Positions 28,801 to 39,075 are shown, counted from the first letter of the stretch. The stretch: 64,000 nt of DNA from Saprospiraceae bacterium (GCA_016719855.1 JADJYH010000003.1:171001-235000), one strand, 5' to 3'. Notes: generated by a model not told the origin, from the letters alone. Numbers and translations are program-made.

Positions 28801-31744
28801 GATTGATAGCAAAACGTCAGCGGTGCATTTGCAAAATTCATCGTGCCAGCATCGGTGGTGCAGCTGCAATCCTGCGTACCGCTCACCGTCACCGGGCCGC
28901 AACCGTTGGCGTCGTCAATGACGAAGCTGTAGCTCGTGCCGCTCGGTATTGTCGGGGAGGTGAAGGCCGAACCGGCCAGCGCCGTGCCGTCCACGGTGTA
29001 TGGCACCGTGCCGCCCGTGATGGTAAAGCTGACCGTGTAGGTTTGGGTGGCGGGGTCGCACGGCTCCATCAGGGCGGTGAAGCTGGGCGTTGCGTTTACC
29101 GTGACCGTGGTGGTGGCGGGCATCGTGCAGTTTGCCGAAGGCGCAAAAGTCAAGGTCACGATGCCGTTTTGACCAGTCGGGTCGAAGTTGCCGCCACTGA
29201 CGCCGGGGCCGCTCCAGGTGCCGTTCGGGTAGCTTGGGTTGGCGAGGGTGGACAGCGCCAACGGGCTGTCGTTTTGGCACAATGTGGCCGTGCCGAGTGC
29301 TGGCGCTACGGGCAGGTTCACCGTGACCACGGTCGTGGCCGTGTTCACGCAGTTTGCCGAAGGCGAAAAAGTCAGGGTCACACTGCCGTTCTGGCCAGCC
29401 GGGTCGAAGTTGCCGCCGCTCACGCCGGGGCCGCTCCAGGTGCCAGCCGGGAAGTTGGGGTCGTTGAGGTTGCTGAGGACATAAGGCCCATCATCTTGGC
29501 AAAGCGTGACAGTGCCGAGCATTGGCGTTGCGGACAAGACCACCGTGATGCTCGTCGTGGCCGGGTTGGCGCACTGCCCCGCATTTGGAGTGAACGTGAG
29601 CGTGATGCTGCCGTTCAGCCCGCTTGGGTCGAAGCTGTTGTTGGTCACGCCCTGCCCCGACCAGTTGCCAGCGAACCCGCCCTGCGGGGTGGGCAGCGGG
29701 ATGGCCGCCTCCGTTTCACAAATGGAAGCCGGAACGCCCGTGATTGCTGGCGTCGTCGGCGTGGTGACGCTGATGGTGGTGGTGGCCGGGTTGGCACACT
29801 GCCCGGCATTCGGGGTAAACGTCAGCGTGATGCTGCCGCTCAGTCCGCTTGGGTCAAAATTATTGCTCGTGACGCCCTGCCCCGACCAGTTGCCCGTGAA
29901 GCCGCCCTGTGGGGTTGGCAGCGGGATGGCCGCCTCCGTTTCACAAATCGAAGCCGGAACGCCCGTGATTGCTGGAGTTGTCGGCGTGGTGACGCTGATG
30001 CTGGTGGTGGCCGGGTTGGCGCACTGACCCGCATTTGGGGTAAACGTGAGCGTGATGCTGCCGCTCAATCCGTTAGGTCGAAGCTGTTGTTGGTCACGCC
30101 CTGCCCCGACCAGTTGCCAGCGAACCCGCCCTGCGGGGTGGGCAGCGGGATGGCCGCCTCCGTTTCACAAATGGAAGCCGGAACGCCCGTGATTGCTGGA
30201 GTTGTCGGCGTGGTGACGCTGATGCTGGTGGTGGCCGGGTTGGCGCACTGCCCCGCATTTGGGGTAAACGTGAGCGTGATGCTGCCGCTCAGTCCGCTTG
30301 GGTCGAAATTGTTGTTGGTCACGCCCTGCCCCGACCAGTTGCCAGCGAACCCGCCCTGCGGGGTGGGCAGGTTGATGGACGGGGCATTCTCGCAAATGGA
30401 GGCTGGAACGCCCGTAATTGGCGGGGTGGTAGCGGTGTTTACGGTGATGGTCGTATTCGCTGGCATCATGCAATTGGCGCTCGAAGTGAAGGTGAGGTTG
30501 ACGACACCACTCTGCCCAACCGGGTTGAAGCTTGTGCCGTTGACTCCCGGCCCTGACCATGTGCCAATGGGGTATAGTGGATCTTGCAAAAGCGTGAGAT
30601 CATACAGTGGGTCGGTGGAGCAGAGCGTGGTAGAGCCGAGGTTGGGCGTGGCCGCTTGTGTGACCATGACCGACAGGCTTGCGGTGTTGGAGCACTGGCC
30701 CGGCGTCGGCGTGAAAGTTAGGTTGAAGTTGCCCGGCCCAGCGGCCATTGGGTCGAAGCTGTTGCCAGCAACGCCTTGCCCCGACCAGTTGCCGTTGATG
30801 CCGCCGAGGTTGGTGGGCAGGCCCACCGGCGGGTCGTTGGTACAGAACGGCCCGATAGGATTTGCGGTTGGGGTTACTGGCTCGTTCACGACAATGTCCA
30901 TCGTAGTGGGCAAGGCGCACTGGCCAGTGGTTGGGGTAAAATTTACGGTCGTTGTTGTGCCACCAAGCCCCGCAGGATTGAAAATGGCGGGGTTCCAGGT
31001 GCCGTTGATGCCCTGGTTGGAAGTGGTGGGAAGTACCACCGGTGCCTCGTTCTCGCAGAGCGGCCCCACTTGCGTGAAGGTGGGAACAACGGCTGCAGTG
31101 CCAGTAACCACCACGTTCTCGAAATAGTAAAACTCAGCATTGGACTTGTTGGCGGCATAAATCCTGATTTGGAGGGTGTTGCCGTTCAAGCCTGTAATGG
31201 ACAATGCGCCGCCGGGCAACCCACAGACGTAGCCAAATTGCGTCCATGGCCCACTGTTCAGGCTGTACTGCGCCACGATCTGGTCGTGGCTGTTGTCGGG
31301 TGGCGTAGTGTTTTGGCAGCCAAAAATCGGTGACCCGCCCGAATCGCATTCGAAAACACCAGTTCCAGACACGTCCAGCGAGATGCCAATGTTGCAGTAC
31401 CCGGCGATGTTGATGATTTCCGAGAGCCAGGAGTTGTCGTTTCCACCACCGCCGAAGGCAGCGCAGCACGGCGCACCCTCAATGTCGTTGATGGCGAACT
31501 GGCCGCCCCAAGCCCCCCATTGGCTGGCGCCTGGGCCCAAGTTGAGGTTGCCACCATCGTCGCAATCAGTGGCATTTGTCGTCCATTTCGGTGGTGCTTG
31601 GTCAGTGCCGTCAGGGTAGGAGTTGAAGTCCTCCGACCATATCTGGGCAACGGATTGGTTAGTGCAAAAAACGGTGAAAAGCAACAGCCAGATGCCGTGC
31701 CGAATGACTGCGTGGAGCAGCCGGGAATGCCGTTTAGCCATCAT
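25835..31744 (-). CDS. giant repeat-built secreted protein with T9SS type B sorting domain, frameshifted
   Basis: This surface protein of about 1970 residues begins with a signal peptide ('LLLFTVFCTNQSVAQ'). An N-terminal MAM/jelly-roll-like region follows ('WSEDFNSYPDGT...FAINDIEG'). Next come nine copies of a 'G.WSG.GV....FDP.G..G...LTFTP....C' repeat of about 75 residues, and then ten copies of a roughly 53-residue repeat built on 'GCDSTV.V.L.F' and 'GGSVTVNGTVYN..NPSGTE'. The end 'VQVYVPSAFSPNNDGINDELTV...IFSRWGELVHE' is the gliding-motility-type (T9SS type B) sorting domain. Frames change near 30070, 28258 and 27507. It probably acts in adhesion or cell-cell contact. Confidence 0.88.
26580..28250 (-). 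repeat. about ten 53-residue 'GCDSTV' repeats in the giant protein
   Basis: Each unit is about 159 bp and encodes 'CDSTV' plus a 'PTLCPGGSVTVNGTVY' strand pair. Units have diverged more than the 225-bp repeats upstream. The conserved Cys pair (one in GCDST, one in TLC) could form a disulfide in each unit. Confidence 0.8.
29560..30430 (-). repeat. four near-identical 225-bp tandem repeats
   Basis: The marker 'ggaacgcccgt' recurs at 29731, 29956, 30180 and 30405, spacings of 225, 224 and 225 bp. The 224 spacing corresponds to one lost base near 30070, which is exactly where the reading frame breaks. Sequence identity between copies is very high, which suggests recent duplication or gene conversion. 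Confidence 0.9.
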
Positions 31745-31811
31745 CAATTCTAGTTTTGGGCGAATGTTTGCGCAAATGTAAAACAAAGCAACGGCGTGCA
31801 GGTGGGCTTTA

Positions 31812-31940
31812 GCGAGAAAGAGAGTGAGCGGGTGAGCGGGTGAGAGAGGTAAGCGGGTGAGAGAGTGAGCGAGGTGAGAGAGGTGAGCGGGTTAGCTGCG
31901 ATTTCTCACCCGCTCACCCGCTCACCTCTCTCACTTTCTA
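31812..31940. repeat. word-hairpin element (gagcgggtgagagagtga)
   Basis: A long left arm (31812-31893) repeats 'gagtgagcgg' and 'gtgagagag', and the right arm (31903-31940) repeats 'ctcacccg' and 'ctcacctctc'. The 22-nt string at 31850-31871 is identical to 56539-56560. The stop of the next gene (31938) lies at its edge. The rest of the 193-bp gap is featureless. Confidence 0.8.
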
Positions 31941-32951
31941 AAGGGTCAGCAAGAAACCAATCGTGAAATTGGCGTCCCAGTCGAACACAAACGTCTGGCA
32001 GCCAGTGGCATCGGCGATGGCCTTGTAGATGTTGAGGCCGGCCTTTTGTTTTTCGCCGTCAGCTTTGTAGTCGCCTGGGGCTTTCAGCACGGTGAAGCGC
32101 TCCTTGCCGTTGCGGCCCTGCTTGGCCAGCTCGAAAGGCACACCGCCGATGATGAAACAGGTGCCACGCTGGCCGGAGGGAATGCCCTTGGCCATGGCGG
32201 CGGCGTTCTGGTAGGCTGCCTCGTCGGAGACGTTGTTCTGGTAATACTTGGCTCCGTAAGCTTCTTTTCCAATGACCGAGCCTCCTTGCATCCACGAAAT
32301 TTTGGTGTTGCCGGAGCCGATGTCCACCACGAACGACTTGTCGCTGAAGGCTGCGGGCATCACGCTTTTCAGCGCAAGCTGGCCCTCCTTTTCCGGTGTC
32401 ACGGTGTTCACGAAGTAGCCCATCTTCTTCAGGGCTGCGATGATTTTCTTTGTCATCTCCACTTTCTGCGCCCCGGAGCTGATGACAAAGTGGATGTCCT
32501 TACCGCCCACGCCGAAGGCCAGCATGTTGGAGATGTAGTTCTTCAAGCCTGCCGTAATTTCTGCGTCGTTGGTCATGCTTTCGTAGAGCAGACTGCTGCC
32601 GTAGTCGGCCTTGGCCAGCTTCCAGTTTTTCTGGGCATCCACGTTGATGATGAACGAGTTGAAGCCGGTGGCGCCAAGCTCTACCACGCCCCGCAGCTTG
32701 CCGTTCACAGGCTCTGGTGCGGTGTAGTTGAAGCTCGGTGTTGTAGTCGTGGTCGTGCCGCCGCTGTTGTCGGCGGGTGTGGTGGTTTCTGAGCCGGTGG
32801 TGGTGGTTGGTTCTTCCGTGGGAGTAGTGGTCTCGGTGGTGGTATCGCCGCCGCCGATCAGGTTCGGGAAGAACTTCTTCACCCCAAAGAACAAGGCTGC
32901 CACGATGGCCAGCACGATGAGAATCCTCGCAAAAGGAGTTAGTCTTGACAT
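31938..32951 (-). CDS. membrane-anchored ASKHA/Ppx-GppA-like protein
   Basis: This intact 337-residue protein has one N-terminal membrane helix (residues 9-26, 'ARILIVLAIVAALFFGV'). A Thr-rich linker follows ('TTTETTTPTEEPTTTTGSE'), then a globular domain. It shows two phosphate-binding-like loops, 'GVVELGATGFNSFIINVD' and 'FVVDIGSGNTKISWMQGG', and 'EKEGQLALKSVM', the order seen in Ppx/GppA-type phosphatases of the ASKHA fold. Orientation places the domain in the periplasm, unusual for an ATP-fold protein. Neither the substrate nor activity can be inferred. Confidence 0.65.
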   Translation of the reverse strand: MSRLTPFARILIVLAIVAALFFGVKKFFPNLIGGGDTTTETTTPTEEPTTTTGSETTTPADNSGGTTTTTTPSFNYTAPEPVNGKLRGVVELGATGFNSFIINVDAQKNWKLAKADYGSSLLYESMTNDAEITAGLKNYISNMLAFGVGGKDIHFVISSGAQKVEMTKKIIAALKKMGYFVNTVTPEKEGQLALKSVMPAAFSDKSFVVDIGSGNTKISWMQGGSVIGKEAYGAKYYQNNVSDEAAYQNAAAMAKGIPSGQRGTCFIIGGVPFELAKQGRNGKERFTVLKAPGDYKADGEKQKAGLNIYKAIADATGCQTFVFDWDANFTIGFLLTL

Positions 32952-33063
32952 GGTTGAGCTGTTTTTTGTTTTTAAAAATTAGTGCAATGGTAAGGGTTTT
33001 GGGGGAGAATTTTTGCCAAGGGCAATGGATTTTAGATGAATAGTGGGCGAGGCTGGATTTTCA

Positions 33064-34164
33064 TTACCCAACTACCGATACCCCGATGAGTTTCCCAATC
33101 CCAAACGTGATGGCCGCCGCTGCCAGTCCAAAAACCACTTGCCGGAACCCTGAGAACCAAACGCTCTTGCCGGTGAACAACGTGATGGCCGAACCAATCA
33201 AAAACAGCCCAACGCCGCTCATGGCCGTGCTTATCAAAATCGCCTTCATGCCGTCCGTAAAGAAAAACGGCACCACCGGAATGATGGCCCCAGCAGCAAA
33301 CAGGACGAACGAAGTAATGGCCGCTTCCATCGCCGAGCCTTTCAAATCCTCGGGGTTGATGCCCAATTCCTCTTTAATCAAAATCTCGTGGGCGTGTTCC
33401 TTGTCTGAAATAACGTCCATAGCCATTTGTCTTGACTGCTCCACGGGTATCCCCTTGGACTGGTAAATCAGGGCCAGTTCCTTCTCCTCGCCTTCGGGGT
33501 TGGCTTCTAGTTCTTCCATCTCCAGTTGCATCTGGTTTTCGTGGAGTTCCTGCGAACTTTTCACGGAAATCCACTCGCCCAGGGCCATGGACAATGCGCC
33601 CGCTAACAATCCCGCCATGCCCGCCAGCAGCACCCCGCTCTGCCCGCTCGTGGCGCCAGCGATGCCCATCACCAAGCTGAAATTGGAGACCAGCCCGTCG
33701 TTGCCGCCCAGCACGGCTGCCCGCAGGGCATTGCCGCCGACGGAGCGGTGCCGCTTCTCGAACCTCGCCAGGTTGGTGCCGGAGACTTTTGAACTGGTGT
33801 TCAAGATGTTCTTGAGGATGGTTACGTGCGCCGTGTCGGAGATGGAGCTTGTGGACTTGGTTCTGCTCCTTGCTTTCGAAACAGCGCTGGAAATGCTCTT
33901 TTCCGTGTCCAGCAGTACGCCCAGCACGTAGTCGTAGCCCAGCACCTTGCCGATGGATTTTAGTACCCTCGCCCGTCGGGAAGGTGGTGGCATCTTGCTG
34001 ATGTCCAGGTTGTTTTTCTGCATGAATGCCTGTGCATGGCCGTGTTCTATCTCGCTCATCTGGCGGAAAACACTGGCAACGTTTGCATCTGCCTCGTGGT
34101 CGGCAAGCACTTGGTAGAGGAAGCTGGCGTCAATCTCGGTCTGGATATTCTTTAGGTTTGTCAT
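33064..34164 (-). CDS. ferritin-like/VIT1 fusion (MbfA-like iron exporter)
   Basis: This intact 366-residue fusion has an N-terminal ferritin-like domain (about residues 1-130), with 'FLYQVLADHEADANVASVFRQMSEIEHGHAQAF' supplying the Glu and His ligands. The C-terminal domain is of the vacuolar iron transporter type ('RAAVLGGNDGLVSNFSLVMGIAGA', 'AGLLAGALSMALGEWISVKSSQE'). Four to five membrane helices end 'FGLAAAAITFGIGKLIGVSVVG'. Such erythrin-VIT proteins export ferrous iron in other bacteria, for instance MbfA. I start at 34164 because the region before it is a word-hairpin and not protein-like. Confidence 0.88.
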   Translation of the reverse strand: MTNLKNIQTEIDASFLYQVLADHEADANVASVFRQMSEIEHGHAQAFMQKNNLDISKMPPPSRRARVLKSIGKVLGYDYVLGVLLDTEKSISSAVSKARSRTKSTSSISDTAHVTILKNILNTSSKVSGTNLARFEKRHRSVGGNALRAAVLGGNDGLVSNFSLVMGIAGATSGQSGVLLAGMAGLLAGALSMALGEWISVKSSQELHENQMQLEMEELEANPEGEEKELALIYQSKGIPVEQSRQMAMDVISDKEHAHEILIKEELGINPEDLKGSAMEAAITSFVLFAAGAIIPVVPFFFTDGMKAILISTAMSGVGLFLIGSAITLFTGKSVWFSGFRQVVFGLAAAAITFGIGKLIGVSVVG

Positions 34165-34245
34165 GTTTGTAGCTCCTATTTTGGGCAAATATAGCGGCAG
34201 TGCGGGAGGTATTGGGTGATTAAAGTCAGGAGAGGGATTCATACT

Positions 34246-34325
34246 TCTGGCTGTTAGCTTTTTGCCATTTGCTGTTGGCCAACAGCAAATAGACAAAGGC
34301 CAAAAGCAAATTGTAAATGGCCAAA
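34246..34325. repeat. word-hairpin element (ttgctgttggcc)
   Basis: A perfect 24-bp palindrome at 34267-34290 ('atttgctgttgg' / 'ccaacagcaaat') sits in a larger element with words 'gctgttagc', 'ttgccatttgc' on the left and 'gcaaat', 'ggccaaaagc' on the right. It lies between divergently transcribed genes, so it is not a 3' end of either. Confidence 0.8.
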
Positions 34326-34416
34326 ACCTAGCGCTCGAAAGCATAATTACCTCGATTCAATTGGTAGGTCAGCAAGACCTGCCTAACTTGGCACTTAATT
34401 TTTAAAAAACAATTTT

Positions 34417-35747
34417 ATGAAAAAATCATACCTCCTGTTTGCCACTTTGGTTTTCATGTTCTCTTTCGCTGCCAACCAAGCGGAAGCCCAGTGCCTCACC
34501 TGGTCTGCCCCAACGCCGCCCAGCACCTACAACGATTTCAACAACATTTTCGGAGGAGCGCCTTGCGATGCTGGCGCTGGCTGTCCGTTCAATGAAATTA
34601 CGTCGTTCGAGGTTTATGCCTCCGAGGCATACATCTGCAACAATTTCAAGCTGGCGGCATCTACGCTTTCAGCATCTGCAATGGCCCAGGGGCGGGCGCT
34701 TGGGTGCCCGAGTTTACCATACTCGCCCCCAGTGGCGCTGTTGATGCCTTCGGTCCCGGCGACGGTGACGGTTGTACCATCACCTGGACAGCTACGGAAA
34801 ACGGTGCTTACACCATCGTCATCAACGAAGCTGGGAATTGTCCGGGGAGGCCCAAATACTTCCACCAACAATGGCTACCCCGCACTCACTTGCATCAGCG
34901 GTGCGGTTTGCCCAACGACGCCCTGCGCAGCAGGCCAGTTGACCACCACGGCCCCAGTTTCCGTCTGTGGCCCTGGAGCTACTTTCGATATTGCCACCGA
35001 CGGCACAGAGGTCATTCCCCCAAACGGCGGCCACGGCTGGTTCTTCAATGACGAACTGGGCGGCACTGGCGGCTTGGCGGGCGGCTTTACGCTCACTGGC
35101 GTTCCGGCCTCGGGCACCTTCGACTCTGACTTGAACGGCGTCCTGAGCACAAACTCGCTGCCACTGCTGGCAGGTACTTGGGTCATCAAAAGCGTGACCT
35201 ATATCTTGGCGAGCAACCCCTCTGGCACGGTTTGCAGCACTTCTACGGATTCGCTCATCGTCTCCTTCTCACCCACCGCCCCGCCGACCGTGACGGTTGT
35301 GGACAACGGCAACAGCAGCGCCACCGCCACCGCCACGGGCGGCACCAGCCCCACACCTATTTGTGGTCAAATGGCCAAACCACGGCGACTGCTACGGCAT
35401 TGCCCACTGGCGACTACTCCGTGGTCGTGACCGATGCCAATGGTTGCACGGCGATGGCCTCGGTGAGCGTGGTTTCCGGCATTGGAGAGATAGCGGTGTT
35501 GGACGCTTTTTCCATTTCACCCAACCCGGCCAGCGGGCTGCTTTCAGTTAAAATGGCCTTGAGTTCCATCGAAAACGTGGAGGTGAACATCCTTGATGTT
35601 ACGGGTAGGGTAGTGGCATCGGCTGCCGACAACACGTCGGGCCGGGAGTTCCGCTTCGACCTTTCCAATCGGCCTTCGGGCGTCTATTTGGTCAAGCTGA
35701 CCGTTGGCGGCAACACGCTTGCCCGTCGGTTGGTGTTAGCTCGTTGA
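34417..35747 (+). CDS. secreted protein with T9SS type A sorting domain, frameshifted
   Basis: The signal peptide is 'LLFATLVFMFSFAANQAEAQ'. The next region reads 'FNEITSFEVYASEAYICNNFK', then in another frame 'YAFSICNGPGAGAWVPEFTILAPSG' and 'GDGDGCTITWTATENGAYTIVINEAG'. An SprB-like unit 'TYLWSNGQTTATATALPTGDYSVVVTDANGC' follows. The end is a T9SS type A domain, 'FSISPNPASGLLSVKMAL' to 'PSGVYLVKLTVGGNTLARRLVL'. Frame changes near 34646, 34845 and 35370 break a chain of about 443 residues. It is likely anchored at the surface, with a role that is not evident. Confidence 0.8.
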
Positions 35748-35812
35748 TAGGGTAGTGTACATTACTGGATAATGATTTCACTCCAAAACGACAGACCCAA
35801 ATCAACTTTACT

Positions 35813-36249
35813 TTGAAGAATACAATTTTAGTTATCCTTGTTCTCACGCTGTTTATTATCGCTCCATGCTGTACTAATTCATTAAGAAAACCAAATTGTA
35901 ATGGATGCGATATTCAAGCTGTGGTTAAGCTTGGCGAAAGCTTAGACAAAAAGGAACTTGAAGATATATTCTGTTCAATTCAGCCTGATTGTATTGATGA
36001 AAATGTTGAATTTTCTGAAGTTGCAAACGAAGCAATTTTTGAGGCTCTGAGAATGAACCTGAATTATTTAGAAGTGTTTGACAAAGAAAGAAGTTAAAAA
36101 AAAGATTGATACTTGAGATGATTGAAAGTCCAATTAATGATGGAATTAACATTCAAGTATTGGCTGAGAAAGTCTCAACTGTGGTCAAGCATCAGAAATC
36201 GGTAAAATCAATCTTAACGGCATTAGAGAATGGAAGAATGAAGTATTAA
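35813..36249 (+). CDS. AT-rich hypothetical lipoprotein, frameshifted
   Basis: The frame opens at a TTG with 'KNTILVILVLTLFIIAPCCTNS', a lipoprotein-like signal. It continues 'LGESLDKKELEDIFCSIQPDCIDENVEFSEVANEAIFEALRMN'. After a frame change near 36090 in an A-run it goes on 'KKRLILEMIESPINDGINIQVLAEKV' and ends 'ILTALENGRMKY'. That is about 145 residues, unrecognised. Its A+T content is well above that of its neighbours, so it may be a recent arrival. No ATG fits the start, so a base error there is possible. Confidence 0.5.
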
Positions 36250-36289
36250 CTGCCGCTGTTTTGGGAGAGTCAATTGAATGCAAATGCAA

Positions 36290-36317
36290 TTGACTATTAA
36301 TAATACGCCTACTTTTG
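36290..36317 (+). promoter_or_regulatory. candidate promoter of murI
   Basis: TACTTTTG at 36310-36317 fits the Bacteroidota -7 consensus, with TTGA at 36290-36293 as a possible -33. The start codon follows only 7 nt later, so the transcript would have almost no leader. Confidence 0.45.
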
Positions 36318-36323
36318 CCCGCA

Positions 36324-37161
36324 ATGAAAAACTCCCCCATCGGCATCTTCGATAGCGGCTACGGCGGCTTGACCGTCATGCGGGAAATCGTCAAGCTGCT
36401 GCCCGAATACGACTACCTGTACCTCGGCGACAACGCCCGTTCACCCTACGGCCCGAGGGATTTTGACACCATTTACCATTACACGTTGGAGTGTGTGCAG
36501 TACCTGTTCGGGCAAGGCTGCCAGCTCGTCATCCTTGCCTGCAACACCGCGTCGGCTGAGGCGCTCCGCACATCCAACAACTCGCCCTGCCAAAAATAGC
36601 TCCGGAGCGCCGGGTCTTAGGCGTCATCCGCCCCACGGCAGAGGTCATTGGGCATTTCACCAAAACCAAAAAAGTGGGGGTACTTGGCACGACTGGCACG
36701 GTTCGCTCGGAGAGTTACGTCATCGAAATTGGGAAGTTCTTCCCTGAGGTCACGGTTTTCCAGCAGGCCTGTCCGATGTGGGTGCCGCTCGTCGAAAACG
36801 GAGAACTGACGGGCATCGGCACTGATTTTTTTGTAAAAAAATACCTCGACGCACTGCTCGCCACCGCCCCGAAATTGACACCGTGCTGCTCGCCTGCACG
36901 CATTACCCGCTGCTGGAGCCGGTCATCAAAAAGTTTTTACCGATTTATCCCCGTGGGAAGGAAATAAAGGTCATATCGCAGGGCGAAATCGTGGGGAAGA
37001 GCCTCCTGGACTACCTGCGACGCCACCCAGAAATGGCCGAAAAATGCTCGAAAAATGGCCAGCGCAGCTTCCACACCACCGGCGATACCGCCGATTTTGA
37101 CGGCCACGCCTCCGCTTTTTTCGGTGAGGCGGTGGCTTCCCGCCATGTTAGCCTTCATTAG
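36324..37161 (+). CDS. murI: glutamate racemase, frameshifted
   Basis: This enzyme makes D-glutamate for peptidoglycan. 'PIGIFDSGYGGLTVMREI' is the N-terminal signature. The first catalytic Cys lies in 'LVILACNTASAEALR', the second in 'VLLACTHYPLLEPVI', and 'LGDNARSPYGPR' is also typical. Two one-base losses, near 36580 and near 36880, put the three parts in successive frames. Restored length is 279 residues, normal for the family. Both essential Cys residues are present. Confidence 0.92.
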
Positions 37162-37165
37162 GGCA

Positions 37166-37279
37166 AAAAGTTTACAGGGCCGCACCCGACGTCGGTTATG
37201 CCATTGAAAGTTTAGGCGCACCCGACGCGCACCCGACGTCGGTTATGCCATTGTAAAAGTTTACAGGGCCGCACCCGAA
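37166..37279. repeat. interleaved direct repeats after murI
   Basis: A 24-bp sequence recurs at 37166-37189 and 37256-37279 ('aaaagtttacagggccgcac' plus 4 nt), and a 26-bp sequence at 37181-37206 and 37228-37253 ('cgcacccgacgtcggttatg' plus 6 nt). The two overlap, so the block looks like a tandem duplication with a partial third copy. 'gcacccga' occurs five times. I see no coding potential here. Confidence 0.85.
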
Positions 37280-37300
37280 GATTTATGCATTTTTCCAAAA

Positions 37301-37340
37301 TCAGAAATGGCACCCTGAACGTTCAGGATGCCATTTCTGA
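37301..37340. terminator. hairpin between murI and the DUF4139 gene
   Basis: The 12-bp arms at 37301-37312 and 37329-37340 enclose a second palindrome 'cctgaacgttcagg' at 37314-37327. On the minus strand the hairpin is followed by a T-rich stretch, which fits a terminator for the DUF4139 gene. Confidence 0.7.
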
Positions 37341-37373
37341 AAAAAACTGCAAAAATAAGAAGGTCGGGTGCGC

Positions 37374-38968
37374 TCAATAAGACGGCACATAAATCTCGTA
37401 AGTGTACGTGATTTCCAACTCGCTGTTAGCTTTGATGGGCGTCTCCCAGCACACGTTCGTTTTGCGGTTACGGGGGTTGTCCGGGTTGATAACCTCCTCT
37501 TTCTGCCAGTCAATGCTGGTCTTTTTCAGGTTTCCGATGATGGTTCGCTGTATGCGCAGGTCAAGTTGCTTGTCCTTGAAATTTTTCACCTTGATTTTGC
37601 CCTCCACCTGCACGAGGTCAAAGCTGTTTCTTTGTTTGTCCGTTAAAGCGCCGGGCTGGCGGCTTGTTTCGCGCTCTGCCTGTTCCACTTTTACATCGAC
37701 TGCTTCGGTCAGTTTGACATAGGTTGTACCACTTGGGGGCGTGTATTTCAATAGGTCTTGGCTAATGGGGCGGCGCTCGCTTGCACCCATGTCATGTGCC
37801 ACGAGGATAGACGCAGTTGTCCAGGGCTGCATGGTCTTGTTTTCTAAGCGCAGGGTATGGAAGACTTTATTTACCTGCGGCATAAACAAAAATTCCTGCT
37901 CATAATACTGATTGTTGTCATTGTAGTCTGTCAATTTGCACTCGTAAATATGCGCCACGTCCACTTTTTCCCTGAAAATGGACTGAATCGAACGACCGCC
38001 CTTGGGCAGCGAGAAGTTTTGAGGTTGTAAAAAATAGAGGTCTTCGTTGCGGCTGCCCATTGGTAATTCTGGCTCGATAGGGGATTCTGAACCTGCTGTG
38101 AATGAGGCTAGAGCATTTGAAGTCTGTCTAAAATCCCTTCTTTGTTGGTATTCAAAAGGCATTAATACTTCCAAGAAATCAACAAGATACGCCAGCCGGT
38201 TGGCGTAGGCGAAATTCGGGACGCCCACCACGAGGTTTACCGAGGTGTTCACAATGTCTTCGGCGTCGTTGGCCACTTCGCCCTGCAAGGTTAGGGTTCC
38301 CGCTGTCTCTCCCGTGAGTTCGAGGAGGTATTCTGGCGCCCAGTTGAGGCCGTTGGCGAGGTATATCATGTCGAAGGGCTGCTCGCCTTTTTTGTTGTTG
38401 AACGACAGCTCGAACAGGTGGCGAGGCGTCACTTTTGGCATAGAAACGTCGAGGTTTGGTTTCCCCCCAAACAGCACGTATTGGATTTTCCCAGCGGGGA
38501 TGGTCGTCCAGAGCCCCTGTTGGCCCTGGATGGTCACGAGGCTTTCGGGAGAAAATTGTGGCTCGCCCTTGCTGTTTTTGTAAGCCGGGCTGACACTGAT
38601 GATTGTGCCAGCAACTTCCATTTTTCAGCCACAACACCGGTCATAGTTTTCCCAATGTTGTTGCGCATCAAATCCCAAATGGCAACGGCATCTCCGGTTT
38701 TTTGCTCCCGCAATGTATCGGGGTAAGTGGCCACACGGGTCAGGCTGCCCTCCGGCGAGTTGAACCAGAGCGTGCCGTACAGCGCCTGCGGGGCAGGGTC
38801 GGGCAGCAGGAACTTGCCGTTGGTGGGCTTAAGCAATCCGCTTTTTAGGTAAAACGCTTGACCATTTTTGAAGATGGAAATGCTTTGGGTGGTGAGCGGC
38901 TGGGTTTGGGCGGACATTTTTGCGAAGCAAAAAATGGAAATGGCAAAGAGGAAGATGTGCTTTTTCAT
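37374..38968 (-). CDS. DUF4139 domain-containing secreted protein, frameshifted
   Basis: This protein of about 531 residues has a signal peptide ('IFLFAISIFCFAKMSAQ'). The family's N-terminal strand 'SISIFKNGQAFYLKSG' is present. The DUF4139 core follows: 'LNWAPEYLLELTGETAGTLTLQGEVANDAEDI', 'LVVGVPNF' and 'LRLENKTMQPWTTASILV'. The end reads 'WETPIKANSELEITYTYEIYV'. One base is missing near 38615, which separates the first 120 residues from the rest. The function is unknown; the family is periplasmic or surface-located and beta-rich. Confidence 0.88.
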
Positions 38969-39075
38969 GTTGTTGAAATTTGGTTTGATTTTAAAAATGA
39001 AAGGTTGGTAAAAATAAGCGATTGCTCATGATTTAAGGTAAAAATGACAGCATTGACTTTTCTCAGCCCAACTCC

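Noticed and set aside
28773..31127. A 784-residue plus-strand frame opposite the giant T9SS gene
   Set aside because: It mirrors the repeat structure of the minus-strand gene, whose signal peptide, repeats and sorting domain are clear.
37166..37279. A possible attachment site or transposon end
   Set aside because: Direct repeats are present, but there is no recombinase nearby, no terminal inverted repeats, and no tRNA at the site.
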